Source: JAIYCX01 sp964353175 (lineage in GTDB: Bacteria > Bdellovibrionota_C > UBA2361 > SZUA-149 > DAOLCO01). Taken from it: a stretch of DNA of 64,000 nt. The stretch covers positions 62,001 through 126,000 of the forward strand of contig CAYGUX010000003.1 in the NCBI GenBank assembly GCA_964353175.1. The letters run 5' to 3'. This document shows positions 34,181 to 43,371 of the stretch, in pieces. The notes under the pieces were generated by a model. It was given only the letters and a program-made list of their open reading frames with translations. It was not told the origin of the DNA and did not search any database. The number at the start of each line of letters is the position of its first letter. Position 1 is the first letter of the stretch. The position numbers were made by a program, and so were the translations under genes.

Positions 34181-36076
34181 ATGCAAAAAGTTATTGGTAT
34201 AGATTTAGGTACTTCGAATTCCTGTGTAGCCTACATAAAAGATGGTCGTCCACAAGTAATTCCAGACGAAGAAGGAAACCAAACTACTCCATCTATATTT
34301 GCCATTTCTGCAACCAATGAACCGATTGTAGGCTATGCCGCAAAGGCGCAACAAGGAACTAACAGGCTCAATACTGTATTCGCTGTCAAGCGCCTAATAG
34401 GAAGGAAATTTAGTAGTGAAGAGATAGTATCAGCGACCGGCAAACTACCCTATAGAGTCCTAGGTGCTGAGAATGGTGATGCATGGGTGGAAGTAAATGG
34501 CACTCCCATGAGTCCAGAAGAAATCTCAGCCCAAATATTAGATAGACTTAGAGCAGTAGCTGAACATTTCTTTAATGAGCCTGTCAAAAGAGCCGTAATT
34601 ACCGTGCCTGCCCACTTCAATGACTCTCAAAGACAAGCAACTAAAGATGCTGGAAGACTTGCAGGCCTTGATGTTCTACGGATCATTAACGAGCCTACAG
34701 CTGCCGCATTGGCTTTTGGACTTAACGTTATCGATGGCAAAGATACCCTTAAGGAAGATGCTAACAAAACTTTCAAGCAACGAAAAAATGCGGATAGAAT
34801 GATTGCGGTATTCGATCTTGGTGGGGGTACTTTTGATATTTCGATACTCGAACTTAGAGATGGTGTTTTTGATGTTAAAGCCACAAATGGAGATACCTAT
34901 CTCGGTGGAGAAGACTTTGATATGGCGGTAGTTGACTATCTCTTATCTGAGTTTAAAAAAAAGACCGGTCAAGATGTTGGAACCGATCGAAGTGTCCTAC
35001 AAAGATTTAAAGATGCCGCGAGAGACGCCAAACACACACTCTCAGACAAGCCAAAGGTTGATGTTGAACTAACCTTCGTACAAGGCTTAGATCACATGAA
35101 GATTCCCCTAGACAGAAAAAAACTAGAGGAGATTGTTCAGCCTATTATTAAAAGGATTGAAGATCCATGCTTGCAAGCCCTAGAGGATGCAAGCCTAACA
35201 CCAAATGATATCACCGACGTAATTCTAGTTGGAGGTATGACTAGAATGCCAGCAGTAAAAAAGGCTGCTAGAGAGATCTTTGGGGTAGAGCCACTTGATA
35301 CCGTTGATCCAGACGAGGCGGTAGCATTAGGAGCGGCGGTGCAGGCTGGTTTACTGCAAGGTTTTGTTAAAGGTGTAAGTTTACTTGATGTTACTAGTTT
35401 AAGCCTTGGGATTGAAATCCAAGGGGCAAAGATGCACAATATCATTCCAAGGAATACAACGATTCCAACTAAACGCACAGAAATAGTAACCACCAGCGCA
35501 CCCAATCAACCTCAAGTTAGTATTCATATCCTTCAAGGAGAAAGTGACTTTGCCCCTGACAACAAAACTCTAGGTAGATTTGAATTAAAAGGAGTGCGAC
35601 CTGCACCACGAGGTGAGCCTGATATCGCGGTAACATTTGAAATTGATGCTGAAGGCATTGTACACGTAAACGCTAAAGATCTTGAAACAGAAGAAGAACA
35701 AACCATGGAGATTGTAGCAAGCTCTGGTTTAAGTGACTTTGAGATTGATAAGCTTCTAAGAGATAGGTTGATCGAGGAAGAGCAACGAAGACGACTTCAA
35801 GATAGGTTAGGCAATAATACCGTTATCGATTCAGAGGATGGACCTCTACAGGAATTGAAAATGAATCTAAAAACCACAATTTTCATGATACAAGTTAGGC
35901 TTAATACAGAAGCTAAAGACTTTCGAGGAAGAGGCAGGGCCTTACTAGAAGATTCACTCGTAACCGCAAGAAAAGTACTCGAATCTTCTATTGACGAAAA
36001 AGAGCTCTCTAAAGCGCTAGAGGATTTAAGTAATAGAAACAGCGCCCTAGATGATTACCTACAAAGCTTATGGTAA
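34181..36076 (+). CDS. dnaK: DnaK-family Hsp70 chaperone
   Basis: This 631-residue Hsp70 has the nucleotide-binding domain (IGIDLGTSNS, NDSQRQATKDAGRLAGL, INEPTAAALAFG, FDLGGGTFDISI, LVGGMTRMPAV) and the substrate-binding domain (FELKGVRPAPRGEPDI, VTFEIDAEGIVHVNAKD). An insertion of about 20 charged residues lies at about 182-205, just before the phosphate-2 loop. The C-terminus is short and ends DDYLQSLW, without the usual EEV tail. There is no adjacent grpE or dnaJ and no CIRCE-like repeat. It may be a specialised paralogue rather than the housekeeping DnaK; its close coupling to purL supports co-expression. Confidence 0.93.
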   Translation: MQKVIGIDLGTSNSCVAYIKDGRPQVIPDEEGNQTTPSIFAISATNEPIVGYAAKAQQGTNRLNTVFAVKRLIGRKFSSEEIVSATGKLPYRVLGAENGDAWVEVNGTPMSPEEISAQILDRLRAVAEHFFNEPVKRAVITVPAHFNDSQRQATKDAGRLAGLDVLRIINEPTAAALAFGLNVIDGKDTLKEDANKTFKQRKNADRMIAVFDLGGGTFDISILELRDGVFDVKATNGDTYLGGEDFDMAVVDYLLSEFKKKTGQDVGTDRSVLQRFKDAARDAKHTLSDKPKVDVELTFVQGLDHMKIPLDRKKLEEIVQPIIKRIEDPCLQALEDASLTPNDITDVILVGGMTRMPAVKKAAREIFGVEPLDTVDPDEAVALGAAVQAGLLQGFVKGVSLLDVTSLSLGIEIQGAKMHNIIPRNTTIPTKRTEIVTTSAPNQPQVSIHILQGESDFAPDNKTLGRFELKGVRPAPRGEPDIAVTFEIDAEGIVHVNAKDLETEEEQTMEIVASSGLSDFEIDKLLRDRLIEEEQRRRLQDRLGNNTVIDSEDGPLQELKMNLKTTIFMIQVRLNTEAKDFRGRGRALLEDSLVTARKVLESSIDEKELSKALEDLSNRNSALDDYLQSLW

Positions 36077-36231
36077 ATAGCCTTATTAAACCTTAGGTAT
36101 CTCCCTGAGATCTATTGAGTTTTCAACCATACGCATGATATAAAAAACCATTAATTACACCTTAGATTTAAAGTTCGAGAAGTAATTATCGAGTAGTAAA
36201 AAAGTAGTATCCATCATACCAAGGAGTTAAT

Positions 36232-36966
36232 ATGGTTTCGATAAAAAAATATTTATTATCTGGGCTGTTGTCATTATCAGTTCTCTTAATCTCAAATAAC
36301 GCAAGCGCACTTTCCTATAGTGGAAAAGATTTTGAAAAAATTCTTTCTGTCTACTCAAGGCAAGAATTTGGTTATTGGGCATATTCACAGAAGTTTTATA
36401 GTTATGTAAATAATGACAATCACATTAAAGCAGACCCTATTAACAAAGTTACATTCAAGGATAGTAGCCTTAATGGTATAAGTTTTTCCAGCGTTCTCGC
36501 AATGGGTACTACAACTGAATCGGGTACGGTGAATAGTTCAAAACTTAGTACAGATCTGGATACAGGCAATGTAACCGTTTATGGAAGTAGAGGTGAAGTA
36601 CTTCTAACAGCTGAGTATTCTGAAGCTGGACTTCTTAATGCTACATATAAAAATGGGTTAGCTGGGGAGCTTGGCGTAAGTGGTATTTTTAATGTAACAG
36701 GTGGGTCACTTTTCGCATCAGGACTAATTACTAATCCTCTATATATTGATATAGCTTTCACTAAAGTTTATCAAAATGAATATAAAGACCTTAAAACAAG
36801 ATGGGGAACCTATACTTTCTACCAGCAAATAGGATCAACTCCACCTCCAACTACTCCACCTGGATCCGGAGGCAATCCAATTCCAGAACCAGCATCAATA
36901 GCTTTATTAGGTGGAAGCTTAATTGGGCTTGTTCGGAATCGTAGGAAGAAACAAATTAGTGAATAA
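36232..36966 (+). CDS. PEP-CTERM sorted exoprotein
   Basis: A signal peptide at residues 1-26 ends ASA. The mature part of about 180 residues is Ser/Thr/Gly/Tyr-rich and beta-like with no cysteine. A Pro/Thr-rich linker leads to a C-terminal PEP-CTERM sorting signal: PIPEPASIALLGGSLIGLV followed by a basic RNRRKK. PEP-CTERM proteins are cut by an exosortase (EpsH/XrtA) and appear on the surface of biofilm-forming Gram-negatives that make exopolysaccharide. No exosortase gene is in the window. AAGGAG lies 5 bases before the ATG. It ends in a strong terminator. Confidence 0.9.
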   Translation: MVSIKKYLLSGLLSLSVLLISNNASALSYSGKDFEKILSVYSRQEFGYWAYSQKFYSYVNNDNHIKADPINKVTFKDSSLNGISFSSVLAMGTTTESGTVNSSKLSTDLDTGNVTVYGSRGEVLLTAEYSEAGLLNATYKNGLAGELGVSGIFNVTGGSLFASGLITNPLYIDIAFTKVYQNEYKDLKTRWGTYTFYQQIGSTPPPTTPPGSGGNPIPEPASIALLGGSLIGLVRNRRKKQISE

Positions 36967-36983
36967 TTTGTTCGTACGATTAT

Positions 36984-37015
36984 AAAAAAAGGGGAAGCAA
37001 TGCTTCCCCTTTTTT
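36984..37015. terminator. Bidirectional rho-independent terminator
   Basis: An 8-bp GC-rich stem (GGGGAAGC at 36991-36998 with GCTTCCCC at 37002-37009, 3-nt loop) is flanked by A7 and T6, so both the PEP-CTERM transcript and the convergent purBSQ transcript end here. Confidence 0.92.
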
Positions 37016-37036
37016 ATTAATCGCCAATTGGCTTAA

Positions 37037-37729
37037 TTAAATATTTAAGCTAGAAAAGACTCCTTCCAGCAATCTTTTTCCATCCTCACCACCAAAGCTC
37101 CCACCAACAGCTCTCTCTGGATGAACCATCATCCCAAGAACATTTTTATGCCGATTAAAAACACCAGCGATATTCTTTATACTGCCGTTATAAGCTCGAT
37201 CCATGTGAACTTCTCCCTCAAAATCACTGTACCTTAGCGCAATTCTATCATTCTCTTCCATATCCCTAAGTGTTCTAGGATCCACAAAATATCGTCCTGA
37301 ATAACAACTTAATGGCAACCTATAAATCTCATCCTCTCCAAGGTGTTTAGTCCAAATACTCGTTCTATCATCCGGGACAATGAAAGTCTCAACGCTAAGA
37401 AATTCACTGTTAAGATTGGTTAAGAGTATTCCAGGAAGGATTCCAAGCTCACAAAGTATCTGGAAACCATTTCCTAGCCCAAGGACAGGCTTACCATCCG
37501 AAGCGAATCTATTAATCGCATGAACAACAGGAGATGCTTTAGTCAAAGCCCCTGGCCTTAAATAATCACCAAAAGCTGCTCCGCCAGGAAGGATTAATAC
37601 ATCTGTATTTTTAATAAACTCTTCCTGATGCCAAATTGTTTTTACTTCAACACCAAAAGTCTCCGTAATACTAGAGACTACATCATAAACACCACTAGAA
37701 CCTGGAAATTCAACGACTCCTACTATCAT
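37037..37729 (-). CDS. purQ: Phosphoribosylformylglycinamidine synthase I (PurQ) lacking the nucleophilic cysteine
   Basis: PurQ is the class I glutaminase that supplies ammonia to PurL. The 230-residue length and blocks such as LILPGG, GDYLRPGALTKASP, NGFQILCELGILPG and MMVHPERA match the family. However, the motif VLGxCNGFQ reads VLGLGNGFQ: residue 86 is Gly (codon GGA) where PurQ has its catalytic Cys. The AHGEG motif reads SCYSG (141-145), and PGSNCD reads PGSSGV. The His and Glu of HPER (203-206) are kept. It is three bases after purS. It is expected to be unable to hydrolyse glutamine by the usual mechanism. Confidence 0.88.
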   Translation of the reverse strand: MIVGVVEFPGSSGVYDVVSSITETFGVEVKTIWHQEEFIKNTDVLILPGGAAFGDYLRPGALTKASPVVHAINRFASDGKPVLGLGNGFQILCELGILPGILLTNLNSEFLSVETFIVPDDRTSIWTKHLGEDEIYRLPLSCYSGRYFVDPRTLRDMEENDRIALRYSDFEGEVHMDRAYNGSIKNIAGVFNRHKNVLGMMVHPERAVGGSFGGEDGKRLLEGVFSSLNI

Positions 37730-37732
37730 GAG

Positions 37733-37999
37733 CTATTTACTATCCCCTCTTTTCGGTTCGATTTCATGGATAACTTCAAAATCTTCTATTAACTCATTAT
37801 GTAAAAGCTTATGGCACATATCTTCAACGCGTTCTTTCTCCTTTTCTCTATCACCGGTATCTATGTTCAACTGAATATACTTGCCAATCATAGCAGACTT
37901 AACTTCAGTAAAGCCTAAATGATTAAGCTGCTCCGTTAGCGCATTGCCAGCTGGATCTAATACATCTTCTTTTAATCCAATTAGTACTTTTGCAATCAT
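37733..37999 (-). CDS. purS: Phosphoribosylformylglycinamidine synthase subunit PurS
   Basis: PurS is the small dimeric subunit that joins PurQ to small PurL. It is a conserved 88-residue member: KVLIGLKEDVLDPAGNAL, NHLGFTEVKSAMIGKYIQL, DMCHKLLHNELIEDFEV. It looks ordinary, unlike its partners PurQ and PurL here. It is located between purB and purQ with gaps of 33 and 3 bases; order purB-purS-purQ. Confidence 0.95.
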   Translation of the reverse strand: MIAKVLIGLKEDVLDPAGNALTEQLNHLGFTEVKSAMIGKYIQLNIDTGDREKEKERVEDMCHKLLHNELIEDFEVIHEIEPKRGDSK

Positions 38000-38032
38000 T
38001 CTGACCTTTTAATTGTTAAGGGTTACTTGTAG

Positions 38033-39343
38033 TTATGCACTAAAAACTCTTTTGAATATCTCAGGGACGTATTTAAAATACCTATCATTCGAGAATAGTT
38101 CATCTAATTCTTCTTTATTCAAAAGCTTTAAGACTTCAGGATCTTTTAATACTTCGACTTTAAAGTCCAAAGGATTATCACCGTCAATTGCTTCCCAAAC
38201 TCTCATTGCGTTCCGCTGAGCTATTTCATAAGCCTCTTCCCTAGAAATGCCCTTAGCAGACAAGGCAACCAACAATGTAGATGAAAAATATAAGTTCCCA
38301 GAGGATGCTATATTCTTTTTCATCCTCTCTGGATAAACTAATAAATTTTCAACCAAGCCTGCCACTCTATGAATAATAAAATCTAAAGCCAATGAAATAT
38401 CAGGTGCGATAATTCTTTCCGCGGACGAATGACTAATATCTCTTTCATGCCAAAGAGCGACATTATTTAACGATGTTTCTGCTAAAGATCTAATTACTCG
38501 ACAAAGTCCAGTAACATTTTCAGATAAGACTGGATTCCTTTTATGTGGCATAGCCGAACTTCCCTTCTGGCCCTTTGCAAAGAATTCCTCTGCCTCTCTT
38601 ACTTCAGTTCGTTGCAGGTGCCTAACTTCCAAAACGATTCTTTCAATAGAGCTCGCAAGTGATGCGAATGTAATAAACAAGTTAGCATGTAAATCTCTTG
38701 GTAATACTTGAGTAGAAACAGAAGAAGGAATTAAGTCTAATTTCTCACAGACATACTGCTCTATTTCAGGAGGCAACTGAGAATACGTACCAACCGGACC
38801 CGAGATTGCACCTACCCTAACTTCCTCCTTAGCATTTATAATTCTAGATTTAGCTCTTTTTAACTCAGCATAGAATCCAGCTAACTTCAATCCAAAAGTT
38901 GTTGGTTCAGCATGTACGCCATGAGTTCTACCCATACAGATAGTATTCTTATGCTCTTGAGCCTTTACATCTAAAGCTGCCAATAATTTATCTAAGCCTT
39001 CAAGGATTAAATCTGTGGCCTTTACAAGTTGTACAGAAAATGCAGTATCTATTAGATCTGAAGATGTCATTCCGAAATGAAGATACCTTCCCTCTTCTCC
39101 AATAGTTTCAGATACTGAAGTTAAAAATGCAATAACATCATGCTTTAACTTTTTGTCCAACTCATGAATTCGATCAATAGAAAAGGATGCTTTCTGCCTA
39201 GAAACTATCGCCGCTGACGTAGGAACAATCCCATGTTCTGCCATAGCCTCCATCGCAAGCAACTCAATCTCTAGCATAAGTTTAAATCGCTCTGGCTCAC
39301 TCCAGATGGATTCCATTTCAGGCCGACAGTATCTATTAATCAT
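38033..39343 (-). CDS. purB: Adenylosuccinate lyase
   Basis: PurB acts twice in purine synthesis: SAICAR to AICAR, and adenylosuccinate to AMP. The fumarase/aspartase superfamily signature GSSAMPHKRNP is intact, with TSSDLIDTA, GRTHGVHAEPTTFG and RDISHSSAER. Its 436 residues are typical of the short PurB of Bacillus and Thermotoga. It is the first gene of the purB-purS-purQ unit, 26 bases after the hydrolase gene, with which it may share a transcript. Confidence 0.97.
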   Translation of the reverse strand: MINRYCRPEMESIWSEPERFKLMLEIELLAMEAMAEHGIVPTSAAIVSRQKASFSIDRIHELDKKLKHDVIAFLTSVSETIGEEGRYLHFGMTSSDLIDTAFSVQLVKATDLILEGLDKLLAALDVKAQEHKNTICMGRTHGVHAEPTTFGLKLAGFYAELKRAKSRIINAKEEVRVGAISGPVGTYSQLPPEIEQYVCEKLDLIPSSVSTQVLPRDLHANLFITFASLASSIERIVLEVRHLQRTEVREAEEFFAKGQKGSSAMPHKRNPVLSENVTGLCRVIRSLAETSLNNVALWHERDISHSSAERIIAPDISLALDFIIHRVAGLVENLLVYPERMKKNIASSGNLYFSSTLLVALSAKGISREEAYEIAQRNAMRVWEAIDGDNPLDFKVEVLKDPEVLKLLNKEELDELFSNDRYFKYVPEIFKRVFSA

Positions 39344-39369
39344 TCTATTTACTACCTATGTTAACTTCA

Positions 39370-40149
39370 TTATAAACTAAATAACTCACTTGCTTCCGAT
39401 TGAAGAGTAGATTCAAATAAGGGCACATTATTCTTCTTCCATGTAGAACTTAAAGCAGACTTGGCAAGTTCCAATGAATTACTATTATCACTGATATGCG
39501 TGGCAAGAATTACTTTAGGAACTTTAATCAGTTGATCTTGAAACTCATAAATAAATCGAGACGCACATTCATTACTCAGATGACCACGACTCCCAGCAAT
39601 CCTCTCTTTTACAGACCAAGGATAATGGGTTTTCCATAACTTTTCAAGATCATGGTTAGCTTCCAATAATAAGGCATCTACACCATTCATATAACTAATT
39701 TCACGCTCAGAAAATACCCCAAGATCACTTAATATGCCGATAGATTTAACTCCATCTGATATCTTAAAACAAATTGGATCAGCTGCATCATGTGACACGG
39801 AGAATGGGAAGATCTCCAACTTTTTAATTGAAAATGAGCAATAAGGATCAATAAACCTGACTTGAGTGATGGGCAACTTCTTTAATATCGTAGAAGATTG
39901 ATATGTTTCCTCTGTCAGATATACTGGTAGGCCTGTATAATTAGCTAAGGCATTTACACCTCGAATATGGTCATCGTGCTCATGTGAGATTAGGATTGCA
40001 TCTAAATCACCTTCACATAATCCCCTAGATCTTAATCGTAGGAAAGTCTGCTTTGCTGAAAGCCCACAATCAACTAAAATAGAAGTCTCTCCGGAAGAGA
40101 TAAAAGTTGAATTTGCCTTACTCCCACTGGCTAATACAGAAAATTTCAC
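39370..40149 (-). CDS. MBL-fold hydrolase, WalJ/YycJ type
   Basis: This 259-residue metallo-beta-lactamase fold protein starts FSVLASGSKANSTFISSGETSILVDCG, which is the YycJ/WalJ opening, followed by the zinc-binding ILISHEHDDHIRGVNAL. Further ligands are in LLEANHD, GHLSNECA and ILATHIS. YycJ proteins are linked to cell-wall and DNA maintenance in Firmicutes and are widespread. The gene is upstream of purB with a 26-base gap. Its role here is not known. Confidence 0.9.
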   Translation of the reverse strand: MKFSVLASGSKANSTFISSGETSILVDCGLSAKQTFLRLRSRGLCEGDLDAILISHEHDDHIRGVNALANYTGLPVYLTEETYQSSTILKKLPITQVRFIDPYCSFSIKKLEIFPFSVSHDAADPICFKISDGVKSIGILSDLGVFSEREISYMNGVDALLLEANHDLEKLWKTHYPWSVKERIAGSRGHLSNECASRFIYEFQDQLIKVPKVILATHISDNSNSLELAKSALSSTWKKNNVPLFESTLQSEASELFSL

Positions 40150-40294
40150 TGAACTCGTTTCTTTTAGTTATTTATCAAAAAGTAACACTAGATACTATTA
40201 AGTACCAGAGTCTAACTTATAGTTAAAATAAATTGGGCAACAAGAAGAATGAGATTATCAAACTTCTATCTTGCTTCGACTAAATGCTTAATTT

Positions 40295-41731
40295 CTAATT
40301 AAAGGCTGACTGCACAAGCCCTAATAAAGGCTGGCTGTAGATCCCAATAGCTAGCACTAATATAGTGCTTAATGAGACGGTAAGTACTGGCCCAAATGCA
40401 AAAGAAATAGTGTCCTCTACTTCCTCTGGTTCTTTAAAATACATTTCTACAATTACTCGAAGGTAATAATACATACTAATAACAGAATTTATAGCTGCAA
40501 TAATGGCGATTCCAGTAAATCCTGCTTGGTGTGCTAACATAAATAAATATAATTTCCCCAAAAACCCTACTAAAGGAGGCATCCCTGCTAAAGCAAACAT
40601 GGAAACTGTCATCGCGACCCCTAGCCAAGGCCTAGTCCATCCTAAGCCTCTAAAACTTTTTATTGAGTCTCTATCGTATTGGTTCTTACTCCCTGCCGTC
40701 ACTAAAGAAATAATCCCGAATGAAGAGATCGTCATTAACGAATATGCGAATAGATAATATGTTGGGACCTCTGCAATGGTTGGATTCTGACTCAGGCTTA
40801 AAAATCCTATAAAGATATATCCAGCGTGAGCAATAGAAGAATAAGCCAGCATACGTTTTAAGCTAGTTTGCTGAATCGCCATGAAATTACCTACTGACAT
40901 ACTGAGTACCGCTATAATCCACATTAGATTCTCTATCGTAGGCAAAATATCAATGAAACAAATTGAGAATAAACGCAAGAACGCACCGAATGCACCAATC
41001 TTAACGACGACAGCCATAAAGGCTGTGATACTCGATGGCGATCCTTGATATACGTCAGGTGTCCAGACATGGAATGGAAATAAAGAGACTTTAAATGCAA
41101 ACCCAAATAAAATTAACAAGACCCCCCATAAGAACAAATCTCCTCTAGGCTGAAACTGAGGAACTAACTCAGGAAAGTTTATAGTTCCACTTGAACCATA
41201 AACCATAGATATTCCATATAATAAGAAACAGGAACTAAAAGCACCAAGTAAAAAATACTTTAATGCTGATTCCGCTGATGCCTTCTCTTTTAAAGCAGAT
41301 CCTGCCAAAACATAAACACTAATTGATAGTAGTTCAAAGCCTACAAACAAAGCGATAAAATTAGCAGAAGAGACCAATAGCAATGAACCTAAAGTCGCGC
41401 TTAAAATTAAAAAATCGAGCTCAACTCCTGCCTCAATACCTTCCCTCTCTCTACTTCCGCCTAATCCTAGAAAATATGTAAAAAGAGCACTCACTAAAAT
41501 AGCCATGCTATAAATCATTGTATATGAATTGCAGTATAAGGTACTTTGAAATACTGTCTCATTATACTTAGCCATCCCATAACAAAAATAAGTAGCTGCT
41601 ACGATTGAAACTATTACGGTTAAAGTCTTAATAGACTTAGAGGATCCAAACACTTCAAATAAAAGCAATAACAATGCTCCTAGAGCAATTGACAACATCG
41701 GTAAGGTTGAAACTATCTCTACAGCTCTCAT
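40295..41731 (-). CDS. nuoN: NADH-quinone oxidoreductase subunit N
   Basis: NuoN is an antiporter-like proton-pumping subunit in the membrane arm of complex I. It has about 14 hydrophobic segments over 478 residues, with conserved pieces GFELLSISVYVLAG, FKVSLFPFHVWTPDVYQG (conserved Lys and the discontinuous helix) and SLKRMLAYSSIAHAGY. It is the last gene of the nuo operon and overlaps nuoM by 4 bases. It is followed by a 145-base gap to the hydrolase gene. Confidence 0.97.
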   Translation of the reverse strand: MRAVEIVSTLPMLSIALGALLLLLFEVFGSSKSIKTLTVIVSIVAATYFCYGMAKYNETVFQSTLYCNSYTMIYSMAILVSALFTYFLGLGGSREREGIEAGVELDFLILSATLGSLLLVSSANFIALFVGFELLSISVYVLAGSALKEKASAESALKYFLLGAFSSCFLLYGISMVYGSSGTINFPELVPQFQPRGDLFLWGVLLILFGFAFKVSLFPFHVWTPDVYQGSPSSITAFMAVVVKIGAFGAFLRLFSICFIDILPTIENLMWIIAVLSMSVGNFMAIQQTSLKRMLAYSSIAHAGYIFIGFLSLSQNPTIAEVPTYYLFAYSLMTISSFGIISLVTAGSKNQYDRDSIKSFRGLGWTRPWLGVAMTVSMFALAGMPPLVGFLGKLYLFMLAHQAGFTGIAIIAAINSVISMYYYLRVIVEMYFKEPEEVEDTISFAFGPVLTVSLSTILVLAIGIYSQPLLGLVQSAFN

Positions 41732-43341
41732 ACGCCACTCTGATTAGAATTTATGTCATGGTTTAACTTCGTGTAAGAAGTTAAATCTCTATTGTTTTCA
41801 CCCTTAGCAACAGCAGTGCTAATTGTATTTAAAGAATCCTGCGTAGTACCCTCTAAATCTCTTAAAATTAAATTAGGGTATAAGCCAATGATAAAGACCA
41901 GAAGTAATAAGGGGGTAAATACAAATATCTCCCTTGCACTGAGGTCACTTAAGTTATGTATATTGGGATTTAACTTCCCGAATACCACTCTACGATAAAA
42001 GGAAATCATATATAAAGCCCCAAGTATGACTCCAAGTACGGCTCCTAATGTACACAATACTGTAATCAATAAAACGGATGGGGTCGCGCCATTTATAATA
42101 TAAAAACCTTTAAACGTTCCTAGTAAAACTAAAAATTCACCGATAAATCCATTTGTCAGTGGTAAACCAATTGAGCTAAGCATAAAAATCATAAAAACAA
42201 AGGAAAAAACTGGTACCTTTGTAACGATCCCTCCATAGTCTGAAATCTCTCTAGTATGAGTCCGATCATATAAGACACCAACTAGAAAAAACAACGCAGC
42301 GGTTGAGATACCATGATTCATAAGCTGAATTAAAGCACCCTGAAATCCTTCTGGATTTAACATAGAGAACCCTAGTAGGCAGAATCCCATATGGCTCACA
42401 GATGAATATGCTACGAGCTTTTTCATGTCCGTTTGTACCCAAGCAACTAAAGCGCCAAATACTATACCTATAATTCCAAGTACCGCTAAGCATGGAGCGA
42501 AATGAACCGTTGCCAATGGGAACAAAGTAATACCAAACCTTACTAAACCATAAATGCCCATTTTCAACAAAACTCCAGCTAAGATTACGGAACCTCCTGT
42601 CGGCGCTTCAACGTGGGCATCAGGTAACCATGTATGGAATGGGAATACAGGTACCTTAATTAAGAATGCTAATGCGAATGCTAAGAATAGTAAGTATTCT
42701 TCGGGCTGTGTAAATTTAATCTTCGCCAGGTCTCCGATATAGAAACTAACGTCTTGGAATTGATTTACAAATAAGAATTCTAAATACGCAATCGCTACTA
42801 ACATTAGAAGACTACCAAAAGCAGTATAAAGAACAAACTTAATAGAGGCATAAATTCTATTCTTCCCTCCCCAAATTCCTATCAAGAAATACATTGGGAT
42901 CAACATAAGTTCCCAAAAGACGTAGAACTGCAATACATCAAGAGAAACAAAGGTTCCGAGCATTCCAATTTCTAGGAATAATACATTTATTAGGTATCCT
43001 CTTAATCTCTGAGTAATGCTTGAATAAGAGACTAAGACCAAAAAGGTTAAAAATGATGTTAACAACATCAACCAAACACTTAAGCCATCAACACCTAGAC
43101 TGAAGGTTAAGCCAATCTCAGGCACCCAAGGCAATACCTGACACATCTGAAAACCAGATTTAGCTCTATCAAATTGAAAGAACATAAATAATGTAATGAC
43201 GAGCGTAATAAATGACGAAGATATTGCGATCCTCGCTGAAGTTACATCACTAAATTTTCTCATTGCAAGAAGGGCTATCCCCAATAATGGAGAAAATACA
43301 ATCAAAAACAATAAGCCTTCATTACCTAACTCTAATTCCAT
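41728..43341 (-). CDS. nuoM: NADH-quinone oxidoreductase subunit M
   Basis: NuoM is an antiporter-like subunit with about 14 transmembrane segments in 537 residues. Markers are FWELMLIPMYFLIGIWGG, the conserved Lys in FLIKVPVFPFHTWLPDAHVEAPTGGS, TDMKKLVAYSSVSHMG and a FIGEFLVL ending block. A hydrophilic C-terminal tail of about 35 residues ends the protein. AAGGAAC lies 5 bases before the ATG. It is 30 bases after nuoL. Confidence 0.97.
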   Translation of the reverse strand: MELELGNEGLLFLIVFSPLLGIALLAMRKFSDVTSARIAISSSFITLVITLFMFFQFDRAKSGFQMCQVLPWVPEIGLTFSLGVDGLSVWLMLLTSFLTFLVLVSYSSITQRLRGYLINVLFLEIGMLGTFVSLDVLQFYVFWELMLIPMYFLIGIWGGKNRIYASIKFVLYTAFGSLLMLVAIAYLEFLFVNQFQDVSFYIGDLAKIKFTQPEEYLLFLAFALAFLIKVPVFPFHTWLPDAHVEAPTGGSVILAGVLLKMGIYGLVRFGITLFPLATVHFAPCLAVLGIIGIVFGALVAWVQTDMKKLVAYSSVSHMGFCLLGFSMLNPEGFQGALIQLMNHGISTAALFFLVGVLYDRTHTREISDYGGIVTKVPVFSFVFMIFMLSSIGLPLTNGFIGEFLVLLGTFKGFYIINGATPSVLLITVLCTLGAVLGVILGALYMISFYRRVVFGKLNPNIHNLSDLSAREIFVFTPLLLLVFIIGLYPNLILRDLEGTTQDSLNTISTAVAKGENNRDLTSYTKLNHDINSNQSGV

Positions 43342-43371
43342 TAAAGTTCCTTAGTATAATTCAAATAAACC

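Noticed and set aside
37037..37729. purQ as a decaying pseudogene
   Set aside because: The frame is intact, normal in length and in a tight purB-purS-purQ operon, and most structural motifs are kept; only the catalytic ones are changed.
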